A stretch of DNA of 64,000 nucleotides, from positions 62,001 to 126,000 of the forward strand of contig JAQGOP010000053.1 in assembly GCA_028293545.1 (NCBI GenBank), in the 5' to 3' direction. Source of the DNA: Verrucomicrobiota bacterium (GTDB lineage Bacteria; Verrucomicrobiota; Verrucomicrobiia; Opitutales; Opitutaceae). Below, piece by piece: positions 63,138 to 64,000 of the stretch; position 1 is the stretch's first letter; each line of letters starts with the position of its first letter. A model generated the notes under the pieces. That model was not told the DNA's origin. It saw only the letters and a list, made by a program, of their open reading frames with translations, and did no database searches. The position numbers and the translations under genes are program-made.

Positions 63138-64000
63138 ATGAAATCGGTCCGCACTTTCTGTCGCTCTGCCATCTTGACCGTCGCGCTGATGTGGCTCGCG
63201 GCCCTGACCGCGCAGGCAGTTGCGCCGGTGAACTCCATGCCAGGTGCTCAGTCTGTCAACGAGGACACCGTCGGTGGGATCGTTTTTTCCCCGGGCAACG
63301 GCAACGCCATCAGCGTTTCCGACGTCGACAGCCCGACGATCACCATGCAGCTGGCCCTGACCGCCGGCTCCTTCACTCTGGCCACCACCAACAATCTCAC
63401 TCTCTCGAGTGGAAACAACGGGTCCGGCTTCATGACCTACAGCGGCACCTTGTCCGCGCTCAATGCTGCGCTCAATGGCCTCCGGTTCAACCTGCCGGCA
63501 AATTATGTGGGGACCGCGACGTTCACCTTCAGCTGCTACGATGAAAACAACGCGCTGGCCCAGAATGCGATCGGGATCACGGTCAATTCGGTCGAGGACC
63601 TGCCCGTGTTCGTGGGAGCGACGACCACGCTCGCCACCTTCCAGAATGCGACCGCGGTGGCGGTCGACGATATTCTCCACGTGAGCGATCCCGACGCCGG
63701 CCAGACCATCACCTGGTCCCAATTTAGTGCGCCGACCCATGGCGTGCTTTCGTTTGCCGGCGGTTCCCCGGGCACCACGAGCCGCGCTTCGGGTTCGACC
63801 GACGTGGCGCCCAGTGCACCGATCACCTACACGCCCGCTGCCGGTTTTTTTGGCGCGGACAGTTTCACGGTGCAGGCTACCGACGGCAACTCCACCACCA
63901 CGCGGACGATTACGGTGACGGTGGCCAAGACCGATGCGGTCCAGGTCGCCAATTCGACGGGAGTCAGCTCCCTCATCGCCGGTTACGTCGGACAGAGTTT
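63138..64000 (+). CDS. Large secreted tandem-domain (cadherin-like) protein, 3' end outside window
   Basis: ATG 63138 opens MKSVRTFCRSAILTVALMW, then LAALTAQAVAP, a standard signal peptide. The open frame continues to the window edge (287 residues visible). Domain 1 has SVNEDTVGGIVFSPGNGNAI, SVSDVDSPTITMQLALTAG and LRFNLPANYVGTATFTFSCY; domain 2 has AVDDILHVSDPDAGQTITWS and ITYTPAAGFFGADSFTVQAT. DxD-type loops and NYxGxxTFTF phrases are typical of cadherin-like Calx-beta/Big tandem repeats in adhesins or giant surface proteins. It is probably many kilobases long. Confidence 0.85.
   Translation, partial: MKSVRTFCRSAILTVALMWLAALTAQAVAPVNSMPGAQSVNEDTVGGIVFSPGNGNAISVSDVDSPTITMQLALTAGSFTLATTNNLTLSSGNNGSGFMTYSGTLSALNAALNGLRFNLPANYVGTATFTFSCYDENNALAQNAIGITVNSVEDLPVFVGATTTLATFQNATAVAVDDILHVSDPDAGQTITWSQFSAPTHGVLSFAGGSPGTTSRASGSTDVAPSAPITYTPAAGFFGADSFTVQATDGNSTTTRTITVTVAKTDAVQVANSTGVSSLIAGYVGQS

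Overview
The window looks like a piece of a GC-rich Gram-negative chromosome, most likely from the Verrucomicrobiota near Opitutales/Opitutaceae. That placement is inferred from a TonB-dependent receptor carrying an LNPFTVS-type TonB box, several families of palindromic intergenic repeats, a secreted protein ending in Verrucomicrobia-style C-terminal repeats, and the catabolic gene mix. No rRNA, tRNA, CRISPR array, phage gene, transposase or integrase was seen. I count about 54 protein genes or gene remnants. Several proposed starts are moved inward to codons that fit the protein family better.

Layout. 0-6.8 kb: the 3' end of a prolyl oligopeptidase, a double-domain ABC permease, and a manganese locus (mntR facing an outer-membrane beta-barrel gene, mntH and a universal stress protein) with a perfect MntR-box-like palindrome between the divergent genes. 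6.8-16.6 kb: amidohydrolase, amidase, lipocalin-like protein, LLM flavin oxidoreductase, TPR protein, PDZ protein and two DUF2934 proteins, separated by spacers rich in inverted repeats. 16.6-23.4 kb: the operon glgX-treZ-treY, each junction overlapping by 4 bases, which should convert glycogen-type glucan to trehalose. 23.6-28.5 kb: isochorismatase-like hydrolase, phytanoyl-CoA dioxygenase-like protein, ketopantoate-reductase-like protein and a coupled acyltransferase/membrane-anchored protein pair. 28.7-32 kb: katG and an AraC-type regulator.

31.9-42.3 kb, minus strand: one run encodes a class V aminotransferase, hydantoinase subunits A and B, a sarcosine-oxidase-like flavoenzyme, an Asp/Glu/hydantoin racemase and a cytochrome P450, which suggests catabolism of an N-methylated cyclic amide or amino acid. 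A second run encodes an HpcH/HpaI aldolase and a DHDPS-family lyase. A GntR regulator diverges from it. 43.5-55 kb, plus strand: a SusD-less polysaccharide-utilisation-like locus with a TonB receptor, two paralogous secreted beta-propeller proteins, an NagA-like deacetylase, an MFS transporter, an NHL-repeat protein and a large unrecognised protein that may be a TIM-barrel enzyme, closed by a convergent CBM9-like protein.

55-64 kb: patatin-like lipase, LysR regulator, DoxX protein with a second LLM oxidoreductase, an orphaned NarL-type response regulator, another LysR with an alpha/beta hydrolase, and the start of a large secreted tandem-domain protein that leaves the window. Near 60.19 kb the 3' end of a histidine kinase gene abuts the 3' end of an unrelated secreted-protein gene on the other strand: a rearrangement breakpoint or an assembly join. 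Three promoters in this part share a TTGGSC-N18-hexamer layout, and two also share an 18-base block and a 16-base element in opposite orientations, suggesting a LysR-controlled regulon.
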